DNA of 32,513 nt from Pseudobdellovibrionaceae bacterium (lineage in GTDB: Bacteria > Bdellovibrionota > Bdellovibrionia > Bdellovibrionales > Bdellovibrionaceae): the NCBI GenBank assembly GCA_947374445.1, contig CANCBY010000005.1:1-32513 (forward strand), read 5' to 3'. Each line of letters begins with the position of its first letter. Position 1 is the stretch's first letter. The notes under the pieces are model-generated. The model saw only the letters and a list, made by a program, of their open reading frames with translations, was not told the origin of the DNA and searched no databases. Both the position numbers and the translations under genes were made by a program. Shown in pieces: positions 17,921-24,861 of this stretch.

Positions 17921-18442
17921 TTAAAGTATCCAGCTAAGACTTAGAAAGCCAAATGTACCAACTTCAGTGATCGCTGCAGAGACTCCGGTGCCAGGATCAT
18001 TGCTTGTATAGTTAATGCTTCGAAGTTCTAGATTGAGATTTAGCTTACTGCCAAGATCTGTTCCAATGCCAAATTTTGTTCCTGTCCCTTTGCTGGTACT
18101 TGTAGCGGTGCCAGAAGGGTAGCTCTGTTGAGCGCTCATGATCATTCCGTACCAGACGCGCACACGTTGAAAGTCCCCGCCAAACGACAGGCCTGTGTTG
18201 GTGTATTTTACTGAGGACTGGGTGCCTTGCTGAAGATCGCTGTAGTCAATATCTTCGACGATAAAAAAATTATGATAGTCTATTCCCACCTTTACACCGA
18301 GGCCAATACCTTGCGCAGTGGTGCTTTGCTCTTGGCCTTTATTATACCCAATCAAGGGTTCTAAGTGGAGCCAGGCATAGCTAGGAACCGAAGCTAGGGT
18401 AAGGCTTAGGGTCAAAAACAGCCCTAGTATTTTATGGCTCAT
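17921..18442 (-). CDS. Small outer-membrane beta-barrel-like protein
   Basis: A secreted 173-residue protein. A signal peptide (residues 1-23, cleavage after SYA) is followed by a sequence of alternating polar and hydrophobic residues typical of short beta strands, with aromatic and Gly-rich turns (IGLGVKVGIDY, GTKFGIGTDLG). It ends in LSLSWIL. This pattern suggests an eight-stranded outer-membrane barrel, but no named family was recognised. The ATG is preceded by AAAGGAGG three bases upstream, a strong start. It converges with pilR, with only 15 bp between the stops. Function unknown. Confidence 0.65.
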   Translation of the reverse strand: MSHKILGLFLTLSLTLASVPSYAWLHLEPLIGYNKGQEQSTTAQGIGLGVKVGIDYHNFFIVEDIDYSDLQQGTQSSVKYTNTGLSFGGDFQRVRVWYGMIMSAQQSYPSGTATSTSKGTGTKFGIGTDLGSKLNLNLELRSINYTSNDPGTGVSAAITEVGTFGFLSLSWIL

Positions 18443-18521
18443 AGTCCTCCTTTAAGATTTATAAAGCCTAAGGTGCATATTCAGTGAGGTCAATTTTGAT
18501 TTTTTAGCCGTGAGCTTTGTG

Positions 18522-18549
18522 TTGCCAGTGCTTTGCTGGTTATCATAGT
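18522..18549 (+). promoter_or_regulatory. Candidate promoter for the PAQR-family gene
   Basis: TTGCCA (18522-18527) and CATAGT (18544-18549) are separated by 16 bases and resemble a sigma-70 -35/-10 pair. They lie about 20 bp upstream of the AGGAGA ribosome binding site at 18561-18566. Supported only by sequence match. Confidence 0.3.
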
Positions 18550-18570
18550 CTTTGGGCAATAGGAGATTTT

Positions 18571-19188
18571 ATGTACAAGGGCGAAAGATTTAATAGTATA
18601 TCGCATTTGTTTGGTGTTGTTTTTGCCTTAATAGGAGTGACAATACTTTTGACGATCTCAATCCTTAAAGGTGATCTCTGGAGAATTGTTGGATTTAGTA
18701 TTTACGGTCTTGCGATGGTCACGCTCTATACGGTTTCGACCCTGTATCATAGTCTTAAAGAGCCACTCAAAAGTTTTTTTCAAAGGTTAGATCATCTTTC
18801 GATTTATTTAATGATCGCTGGTAGCTACACGCCTTTCACGCTTTTGGTGTTGCAGGGAGTTTGGCGTTGGTCAATTTTTGGTGTGGTGTGGGGCTTAGCT
18901 ATTTTGGGGATCTGTCAGGAATTAATGATTGGTAAAAAGACTCGCAAACTCTCTTTGATTATTTACTTGTTGATGGGTTGGCTCATTGTTGTTGCGATGG
19001 GTCCGCTGGTAGAGTCACTCCCAAGAAGCGGTGTCGTTTGGCTGGCTGCTGGTGGAATTTTATATACAGGTGGCGTTGTTTTTTATGTCATCGATGATAA
19101 AATGAAGCACGCACATGGAATTTGGCATTTGTTTGTTCTGGGTGGAAGCTTGTCTCAGTTTATTTGTCTTTTGCTTTATGTTGCCTGA
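18571..19188 (+). CDS. PAQR / hemolysin III family membrane protein
   Basis: A seven-helix integral membrane protein of 205 residues in the PAQR (hemolysin III, YqfA-like) family. The family's metal-site residues are all visible: Ser and His in STLYHS, Asp and His in RLDHLSIYLMIAGSYTP, and the late His in HGIWHLFVLGGS. Start: ATG 18571 follows AGGAGA with a four-base gap; the frame is open further upstream but without a ribosome binding site. Members have been linked to membrane lipid and fluidity homeostasis, and hydrolase activity is suspected from the zinc site. The hemolysin name is historical. It converges with the PilZ gene, with 2 bp between stops. Confidence 0.88.
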   Translation: MYKGERFNSISHLFGVVFALIGVTILLTISILKGDLWRIVGFSIYGLAMVTLYTVSTLYHSLKEPLKSFFQRLDHLSIYLMIAGSYTPFTLLVLQGVWRWSIFGVVWGLAILGICQELMIGKKTRKLSLIIYLLMGWLIVVAMGPLVESLPRSGVVWLAAGGILYTGGVVFYVIDDKMKHAHGIWHLFVLGGSLSQFICLLLYVA

Positions 19189-19190
19189 GG

Positions 19191-19922
19191 TCACTCGCTA
19201 GGATTTTTAGTCCATCGTCTAAATATTTCAGACTGCATATCTAACTGTAGGGCGTGCAGTTTATTTTCAAGCAATGATGTTTTATTGATAAATTCAATTC
19301 CGCAAGTCTGATACTCGCCCTGGATTGCCGAATACTTTATGAGGGCTTCTACTGAGAATGGAATCCTTTTTCCAAGTCCAATTGAAAGTATTAGTTGGTC
19401 ATTCAGTGCTATTTTTGAATTCAAGGCCTTGAGAGTAATTTTCAGTCCACCTGTTGAAAAATCAATAATCAGGCCCTCGCAAAAATAAGGCTTAGAATTA
19501 AGTTGCAGGATCTTAACTTGAGCGCCCATTTGAAGTGGTAAGCTTAGTCTTATCGATTTTCGTCGTTGCAAATGAAACAGGTCCGTCTGAGTGGCCAATA
19601 AGAAACCTTCTTTGATCGGGGCTGCATGGGATTGAAAAAAATACTCTTCTTTATTGACACTGAAGTTAACGATGTATGTTTGTGCTGAAAGCTTTGTATC
19701 TTCTTGCAGGGTCGGCGAAAGAAGATGGTACTGACAAGCGATCATACTGTCTTCAGTAAATGTTCTAGCAACTGCATGGATCGATATCTCATCCGAAGCT
19801 TTAATTATCAGCGGATTTGCCGATGCCACAAGGGCCTCAAGAATTCTTTTCTTTTCACTTTGACTTCGTATTTGAATGAAAAACGACTTATTTTTGTCGT
19901 CCTTTTTGTGTGCCGCGCTCAT
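19191..19922 (-). CDS. PilZ-domain protein, likely c-di-GMP binding
   Basis: A 243-residue cytoplasmic protein with an N-terminal YcgR-like region and a C-terminal PilZ domain. The c-di-GMP motif is complete: R121-K-S-I-R125 (RxxxR) just before the barrel, then D154-F-S-T-G-G159 (DxSxxG). Residues 70-110 (IVNFSVNKEEYFFQSHAAPI) match the beta-rich N-terminal barrel of flagellar-brake-type proteins. Binding of c-di-GMP is inferred from intact motifs. Its output partner is unknown; the nearby type IV pilus block offers an obvious candidate but no direct evidence. It is followed on the minus strand by its own separate upstream region, 54 bp from the DUF4442 gene. Confidence 0.87.
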   Translation of the reverse strand: MSAAHKKDDKNKSFFIQIRSQSEKKRILEALVASANPLIIKASDEISIHAVARTFTEDSMIACQYHLLSPTLQEDTKLSAQTYIVNFSVNKEEYFFQSHAAPIKEGFLLATQTDLFHLQRRKSIRLSLPLQMGAQVKILQLNSKPYFCEGLIIDFSTGGLKITLKALNSKIALNDQLILSIGLGKRIPFSVEALIKYSAIQGEYQTCGIEFINKTSLLENKLHALQLDMQSEIFRRWTKNPSE

Positions 19923-19976
19923 GACGTAATATCGGCATTTTTTAAAGAAAAATAAATTTTCGACCTTGGTCTGGAC

Positions 19977-20489
19977 TTAGATTCTTCTTTTCACGGAGAG
20001 ACTTATTTTAAACTGAGCGACTTTCTCAGTCTCTGATTTTGATGGCACGAGGGCGTAGGATTCAAAGGTTTGAGTTTCGCGCTGACCGCTGGATAAACAT
20101 TTTGCAACAAGCGCTTCGACACTCAGGCCTTGATCGCAAATAAAATGTACATCTCCTTCGGCTCTTTTTAGAAAGTCAGCTTGAAAGTCTTTGAAGATAA
20201 AATCGACCTTTTGTTTGCTTTGTTGGATGGCTTTAATCGCCTTGATGGCGACAGCGGCTTCAGCTCCCATGGCAAGAGCTCCAAAGTACATGACTCCTAA
20301 GTGATTTTTAGTCCTTCTGTTCAAGGGGATTGCGAGTCGCGTCGTCTCGGAAGTCATTACAATCAGTCGGGGGTGCACCCATCCCAAAAGTGGTATTTTA
20401 AAGGCCGCAAAGAAGCGCATCAGGATATTGCTGAGAAAAAGTGAATCTTTCATTTCTGTATAATAGATGGAATCGGCAAACAAATTCAA
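19977..20489 (-). CDS. DUF4442 hotdog-fold (thioesterase-like) protein
   Basis: A 170-residue protein resembling DUF4442, a hotdog-fold family related to acyl-CoA thioesterases. The recognisable part is RLAIPLNRRTKNHLGVMYFGALAMGAEAA, in which the N-H-L-G-x-M-Y-F-G-A helix is the hotdog core, here about residues 52-80. Start: TTG 20489, four bases after the upstream stop; an in-frame ATG at 20453 is the alternative. Neither has a convincing ribosome binding site, so coupling to the upstream small gene is likely. The substrate is unknown, and catalytic activity should not be assumed. Confidence 0.65.
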   Translation of the reverse strand: MNLFADSIYYTEMKDSLFLSNILMRFFAAFKIPLLGWVHPRLIVMTSETTRLAIPLNRRTKNHLGVMYFGALAMGAEAAVAIKAIKAIQQSKQKVDFIFKDFQADFLKRAEGDVHFICDQGLSVEALVAKCLSSGQRETQTFESYALVPSKSETEKVAQFKISLSVKRRI

Positions 20490-20493
20490 ATGA

Positions 20494-20787
20494 TCAGGCT
20501 GATTTTTTATTTTTTTGGTAGGCTGAAATAGCGATATGACGTTTGCTGTCCTCAGGATTGAGCTTCTTTTGTCGCTCGACCATAAAGCGTTTAATAAAAT
20601 CGGTCAGACTGCCGCTATCGCTGGTTGTGGTTTCGGATTTGTCAGTGACTGCTTCTAAAGGGTTCTCGACGGGTGCCTCCGAGGCAGGCTCGTTAATAGA
20701 TTCATGACCTCGCTTGAGCTCGTTCCAGTCCTCAGCCTTCACTGAACTGGGTTTGGCCGGATATTTGAAGTGGGCTTTTGCACTCAT
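20494..20787 (-). CDS. Small hypothetical protein
   Basis: A 97-residue hydrophilic protein with no recognised family. The middle (about 30-60) is Ser/Thr/Glu-rich and probably disordered; the C-terminus (SLTDFIKRFMVERQKKLNPED) is likely helical and amphipathic. No signal peptide or membrane helix. It lies 4 bp upstream of the DUF4442 gene on the same strand, so the two are likely one transcript. I accept it as real because of the clean start, spacing and composition, but it could be lineage-specific. Confidence 0.5.
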   Translation of the reverse strand: MSAKAHFKYPAKPSSVKAEDWNELKRGHESINEPASEAPVENPLEAVTDKSETTTSDSGSLTDFIKRFMVERQKKLNPEDSKRHIAISAYQKNKKSA

Positions 20788-20919
20788 GGGTTTTATTCTA
20801 GCAAAATTTTGCCGAGTCCGGCAAACGGCTAAACGCTCTTCACAAAACCATCTCAGAGTGAGACGATCACAGAGATTTTTTGAGGCATCGCTCTAGTCTA
20901 TATTGAAATGGGAGAGTTT

Positions 20920-22944
20920 ATGGGTGGCCAATTTTCTCAACTTTTTTCGCCTTTAAAAGTGGGTTCGGTGGAACTCAGAAACCGCCTGATCATGGGCTCG
21001 ATGCACACAGGGCTCGAAGAAGGCAACCTAGAAAAGCTCACACATTTTTACGAAGAAAGAGCTCGCGGTGGAGTGGGCTTGATCGTTACGGGCGGCTTTG
21101 CTCCGAATCGGACGGGATGGTTGGTGCCATTTTCTGGAAAGCTAACGAGTGCTGCCGAAGTTCAAAAACATAAGAACATGACAACTCGAGTGCACCAAGC
21201 GGGGGCTAAAATAATATTGCAGATTCTGCACGCAGGAAGATACTCGTATCATCCTTTGGCCGTAGCGCCGAGCGCGATCAAGGCTCCGATATCAAAATTT
21301 CGTCCGTGGGCCCTGTCTGAAAAACGGATTTTTTCAACTATCAAAGATTTTGTTCGTTGTGCTGAGCTTGCAAAGCAGGCCGGATATGACGGTGTCGAAG
21401 TCATGGGCTCTGAAGGCTATTTGATCAATCAATTTTTAGCAGAAAAAACCAACCGCCGTAAAGACCGCTGGGGTGGATCCGTTGAAAAGCGTAGACGATT
21501 TCCGATTGAGATCATTCGCCAAATGCGCGAGCGTGTGGGTCCCGATTTTATTATCATGTATCGTATTTCGATGCTGGACTTGGTCACCCAAGGAAGCACC
21601 ATCGATGAATCTCTGCAGCTTGCAAAAGAACTTCAGGTAGAGGGTGTCAGCATATTTAATACAGGCATCGGCTGGCATGAGGCCAGAGTTCCAACCATTG
21701 CGACTTCGGTACCGCGAGGCGCATTTTCGTGGGTGACACAAAAATTAAAACAATCTGTGCAAGTGCCCGTGGTGGTTGTGAATCGAATCAATACTCCGGA
21801 ACTGGCTGAAGAAATTTTGCAGCAAGGCTGGGCCGATCTGATTTCGATGGCAAGACCATGGCTTGCAGATGCCGAGTTTGCTAATAAGGCTCAAAGCGGC
21901 AGGGCTGACGAGATCAACACCTGCATTGCCTGCAATCAGGGTTGCTTAGATTTGATTTTTAAAAACCAGCGCGCCACCTGTTTGGTCAACCCAAGGGCCT
22001 GCTATGAAACTGAAATGCCAATAGTGCAAACTAAAGTCATAAAAAAAATTGCCGTGGTCGGAGCGGGCCCCTCGGGACTTGCATTTGCCATCACAGCCGC
22101 TGAACGAGGCCATCAAGTCACGGTGTTTGAAGCTCAGGCCGAGATCGGCGGACAATTTAATTTTGCAAAAAAAATCCCCGGCAAAGAAGAGTTTTTTGAA
22201 AGCCTCAGATATTTTAAAAAACAATTGGGCCTAAAGAAAATCCATCTTGAATTAAACAAGCGAGTGACAGCCATAGAGCTTCAGCAGAAAAACTTTGACG
22301 AGGTGATTGTTGCCACTGGAGCTTTGCCACGAAAATTAACCCTTCCAGGCTTTGATAGCGAGCGAGTGGTGAGCTACGCGGATGTGCTCTCGCAAAAAAT
22401 AGAAGTGGGCCCTCGGGTGGCCATCATCGGAGCTGGAGGAATTGGCTTTGATGTGGCAATTTATCTTTTGCATGCAAGCAAGGGCTCGTATGCCGCAAAC
22501 TCAACGTCTGATTTTTTGCAGCGTTGGGGAGTCAGTCAAAATGAAAATGTGGCGGGCAGTTTGCAGGCCAAAAAAATCGTGCCGCCACAGCGACAAATTT
22601 TTATGCTGCAAAGAAAATCCGGAAAGCTCGGTGCAAATCTAGGAAAGACCACAGGCTGGATTCACCGGGCCGAGCTTCAAGACTCTGGAGTTGAGATGTA
22701 TGATTCAGTGACCTATCAAAAATGGGACGAGCAAGGCCTTCATATTTTGGTGAATGAAAAATCACGAGTGCTTGCAGTCGACCATGTCGTGATCTGTGCT
22801 GGGCAGGTTACTACTTCGTCGATGGCTGATGAGCTTGCAAAGCTCGAACAAAATTTTCATATCATTGGCGGTGCTTTTGAGGCCTCTGAGCTGGATGCTA
22901 AGAAGGCAATTCTGCAGGGGACTCAGTTGGCGCTAAAGATTTAG
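20920..22944 (+). CDS. fadH: NADPH-dependent 2,4-dienoyl-CoA reductase (FadH)
   Basis: FadH reduces 2,4-dienoyl-CoA during beta-oxidation of unsaturated fatty acids. The order of domains is complete: an FMN TIM barrel with NRLIMGSMHTGLEEG, catalytic Tyr167 in MGSEGYLINQFL and His in NTGIGWHEARVPT; a 4Fe-4S cluster with Cys at 335, 338, 342 and 354, the same spacing as in E. coli FadH; then FAD and NADPH sites (VVGAGPSGLA and IIGAGGIGFDVA). Start: ATG 20920 follows GGGAG at five bases; ATG 20908 lacks a site. Its 3' end overlaps the convergent DUF2878 gene by 47 bp. An enoate reductase role remains a weaker alternative. Confidence 0.92.
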   Translation: MGGQFSQLFSPLKVGSVELRNRLIMGSMHTGLEEGNLEKLTHFYEERARGGVGLIVTGGFAPNRTGWLVPFSGKLTSAAEVQKHKNMTTRVHQAGAKIILQILHAGRYSYHPLAVAPSAIKAPISKFRPWALSEKRIFSTIKDFVRCAELAKQAGYDGVEVMGSEGYLINQFLAEKTNRRKDRWGGSVEKRRRFPIEIIRQMRERVGPDFIIMYRISMLDLVTQGSTIDESLQLAKELQVEGVSIFNTGIGWHEARVPTIATSVPRGAFSWVTQKLKQSVQVPVVVVNRINTPELAEEILQQGWADLISMARPWLADAEFANKAQSGRADEINTCIACNQGCLDLIFKNQRATCLVNPRACYETEMPIVQTKVIKKIAVVGAGPSGLAFAITAAERGHQVTVFEAQAEIGGQFNFAKKIPGKEEFFESLRYFKKQLGLKKIHLELNKRVTAIELQQKNFDEVIVATGALPRKLTLPGFDSERVVSYADVLSQKIEVGPRVAIIGAGGIGFDVAIYLLHASKGSYAANSTSDFLQRWGVSQNENVAGSLQAKKIVPPQRQIFMLQRKSGKLGANLGKTTGWIHRAELQDSGVEMYDSVTYQKWDEQGLHILVNEKSRVLAVDHVVICAGQVTTSSMADELAKLEQNFHIIGGAFEASELDAKKAILQGTQLALKI

Positions 22945-23446
22945 TTGTGGGCGCAAGATCTTGCCGCGGTCGAATCCACCACAAGCTCAGCGGGAAATAA
23001 GCACCCCAAAACAAAGCGTAGTAAAAAATCGCGGTATTATTGCCAAAAGATAAGACATCCAGTTTTTTTCCGCCCGCATAACTCAGCGGGCCTGTCACTG
23101 CGCCCAAAATACTCGTCATCCACAGACGGTTTTGAAACCACGGCAAATAGAGTGGCAATGCCAATGCAAAGACAATCCAAAGCGCGATCAGCCAATGAGG
23201 AGCAAATTGGGTTGCACCAGCGGCAAGCACGATCCACCCGAATTTAAGGGCGAGACTGTCAAAGGTAACACCAGTCAAAGCCAAAAATAAAAGCTTCCAC
23301 CAAGAAATCGGATAAAGTTTAAACTCTTTGTGGAGGCCCCAAGCGGCAAGAAGCGAAAAAGAATACACCCATAAACCTAGATCATGTTTGCTTGCATAAA
23401 CGCAGGCAAACCAAAGAACATAAAAAAGAGCTGTAAGCAGGATCAA
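22898..23446 (-). CDS. DUF2878 membrane protein
   Basis: A 182-residue protein with about five or six hydrophobic helices. The pattern around TFDSLALKFGWI and HWLIALWIVFALALPLYLPWF matches DUF2878, a bacterial membrane family of unknown function. The C-terminal tail (about 160-182) is Pro/Ser/Thr-rich and soluble. The start is TTG at 23446, preceded by an AGGAGC motif 11 bases upstream, a wide spacing, so the start is uncertain. The last 47 bp overlap fadH antisense, an unusually long convergent overlap. Confidence 0.65.
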   Translation of the reverse strand: MILLTALFYVLWFACVYASKHDLGLWVYSFSLLAAWGLHKEFKLYPISWWKLLFLALTGVTFDSLALKFGWIVLAAGATQFAPHWLIALWIVFALALPLYLPWFQNRLWMTSILGAVTGPLSYAGGKKLDVLSFGNNTAIFYYALFWGAYFPLSLWWIRPRQDLAPTTKSLAPTESPAELPS

Positions 23447-23489
23447 GGTTTTGGGTGCTCCTCATTAAAAAAAATAAAAAACTAAAAAC

Positions 23490-23604
23490 CTAAGCAATAT
23501 CGAATCGATCTAGATCCATCATCTTTACTCCAAGCTGCAACAAAGTCATGAACGAATTTCTTTTTATTGTTCTCCTGAGCATAGACTTCGGCTATCGCGG
23601 GCAT
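23490..23604 (-). pseudogene. katG: Frameshifted 3' remnant of katG (catalase-peroxidase)
   Basis: Read on the minus strand, this stretch encodes the typical C-terminus of KatG in two frames. Frame one, 23598 down to about 23524, gives AIAEVYAQ, then KFVHDFVAAWSK. Frame two, about 23522 to the stop at 23490, gives MMDLDRFDIA and a TAG. These match the family ending (AEVYAxxDAxxKFVxDFVAAWxKVMNLDRFD). The two parts are separated by a net frameshift of +1 or -2 near 23522-23525. Upstream the frame closes and only weak similarity to the preceding KatG segment (W..RV...F..NS.L) can be followed to about 23690. No start, heme site or N-terminal domain is present, so this is a relic. Confidence 0.65.
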
Positions 23605-23743
23605 TAACTTTATCAGAGATTTGCGAGCTTTGAGTTATAGAACTCTTGGCCTACACGCTTAAAAGCCCAGCTCCGAATTTTCCAATCGACAACGCAAGCA
23701 ATATAACTGTAATTTGTAAGGGTTCTAAGCGGGACAAGACTCC

Positions 23744-23770
23744 TGACCTCATGGTCATAACAAGTGAGGT
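23744..23770 (+). promoter_or_regulatory. Overlapping inverted repeats at the GDT1-family gene start
   Basis: TGACC (23744-23748) pairs with GGTCA (23753-23757). ACCTCA (23746-23751) can instead pair with TGAGGT (23765-23770), which contains the GAGG ribosome binding site. The two stems share bases, so only one can form at a time. The rest of 23605-23743 shows no other gene or clear promoter. Confidence 0.4.
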
Positions 23771-23774
23771 GTTC

Positions 23775-24332
23775 ATGGAAGCAATAATCAATTCATTTCT
23801 TTTAGTATTTGTGAGTGAAATGGGAGACAAAACCCAGCTGCTTGCATTGGTTCTAGCTGCTAGATTCCGAAAGCCTGTTCCTATAATGTTTGGAATTTTG
23901 GTGGCAACAATTCTAAATCATGCGCTTGCTAGTTATGTCGGTGCGTACGTCACTCATTATTTTTCGGCGGATATTCTTAAATGGACACTTGCCGCTACTT
24001 TCATTGGTTTTGGTTTATGGATGTTAATCCCAGACAAGGATGAGGGATTTAAAGACAAACATCATTGGGGTCCATTTTTGACGACAACGGTTGCCTTCTT
24101 TTTTGCGGAGATGGGTGATAAAACACAATTGGCAACGGTGGCTCTTGGTGCAAAGTATGCGGCTCCTCTCATGGTAACTCTGGGTACGACTTTAGGAATG
24201 CTTTGTGCTGATGGGCTTGCAGTGTTTTTCGGTCATAAGTTTACAGATCGAGTCCCGATGGTTTTGGTTCATCGTATAGCCAGCGGATTATTTATTTTGT
24301 TTGGCATTGCAATCTGCTTTGAGATTTATTGA
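23775..24332 (+). CDS. GDT1/TMEM165 family (UPF0016) cation transporter
   Basis: An integral membrane protein of 185 residues with two tandem copies of the family signature E-x-G-D-K-T-Q: SEMGDKTQLLALVLAARF in the first half and AEMGDKTQLATVALGAKY in the second, each at a helix, with about six membrane helices. The family (GDT1, MneA, UPF0016) moves Mn2+ or Ca2+ across membranes. Start: ATG 23775 follows GAGG by five bases; the open frame extends 129 bp further upstream but that part reads against the katG remnant and is not credible. Manganese export is the most likely role, by family. It lies next to a copper-type operon, converging on csoR. Confidence 0.88.
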   Translation: MEAIINSFLLVFVSEMGDKTQLLALVLAARFRKPVPIMFGILVATILNHALASYVGAYVTHYFSADILKWTLAATFIGFGLWMLIPDKDEGFKDKHHWGPFLTTTVAFFFAEMGDKTQLATVALGAKYAAPLMVTLGTTLGMLCADGLAVFFGHKFTDRVPMVLVHRIASGLFILFGIAICFEIY

Positions 24333-24351
24333 TTTTTAATTGCGAAGAATA

Positions 24352-24684
24352 CTAAATGCCAGTTCCCTTCATCAGAGCGACAATTTCATCCAGCTTTTCT
24401 TGGACAGTGGCTGGATCTCTGCTTGTGATTGCTTGCTTTACGCAGTTGCGCATATGACCTTCAATCACATTTGCTTCGAGGCTTTTTAAGGCAGAGCGAA
24501 TCGCTTTGATTTGATTCACAATTTCTGGGCAATATCTTTTGTCTAGAATCATTCGTTCAACGCCTTCGACTTGTCCTTTTATTCGGCTTAGTCTTTTTAG
24601 CTCGGCACTATGATCGTGAGGACTTGTTGTTGTATGCTGAGTCTTTTTTTTATTTTTTCTACTTTTCAACTTTGCGGGCGACAA
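24352..24684 (-). CDS. csoR: CsoR-type metal-sensing repressor
   Basis: A 110-residue CsoR/RcnR-family repressor, which releases DNA on binding Cu(I) (CsoR) or other ligands. The Cu(I) triad has the exact CsoR spacing: C52, H77 and C81 (Cys-x24-His-x3-Cys). The core fold is clear from RLSRIKGQVEGVERMILD and the final helix region. The N-terminus adds about 25 Lys-, Thr- and His-rich residues, an extension that is longer than usual. Start: TTG 24684 follows AAGGAGG by five bases, a very strong ribosome binding site. It faces the RND metal operon across 177 bp, which contains a CsoR-type operator; it is therefore the likely local regulator. Confidence 0.88.
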   Translation of the reverse strand: MSPAKLKSRKNKKKTQHTTTSPHDHSAELKRLSRIKGQVEGVERMILDKRYCPEIVNQIKAIRSALKSLEANVIEGHMRNCVKQAITSRDPATVQEKLDEIVALMKGTGI

Positions 24685-24822
24685 TTATGCCTCCTTAACA
24701 AGGCTTTAGCAGTAATACTTGGTTGTGATTCGAGTCAATAGTTCAGCCATTTAAGAAAAGGTTCAAGTTTTCTTTATATATGAGGTCATTGCCTGACGCG
24801 TTGCCAAGATGCTAACCATTAA

Positions 24823-24840
24823 ATACCCTATGGGGGTATA
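24823..24840 (+). promoter_or_regulatory. CsoR-type operator with overlapping -10 of the metal operon
   Basis: ATACCCTATGGGGGTATA matches the G/C-tract palindrome (TACCC...GGGTA) bound by Cu(I)-sensing CsoR proteins, as I recall it upstream of copZA. TATACT at 24837-24842 is a good -10 and overlaps the right arm, so bound repressor would block the promoter. The -35 is weak (TAACCA). The ATG of the first operon gene is at 24862, preceded by AAAGGGG. Confidence 0.8.
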
Positions 24841-24861
24841 CTTTAGATAAAGGGGTTAAAA

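Noticed and set aside
23605..23774. Mn2+ (yybP-ykoY) riboswitch before the GDT1-family gene
   Set aside because: The conserved GGGGAGUA loop and its partner stem are not present.
23646..23774. N-terminal extension of the GDT1-family protein
   Set aside because: The extra 43 residues have no family match, lack a start signal and run over the zone of the katG relic; the ATG at 23775 has a ribosome binding site.
23447..23774. Second copy of the tRNA-Leu 3' end as an island attachment site
   Set aside because: No stretch matching the tRNA 3' end was found here by eye.
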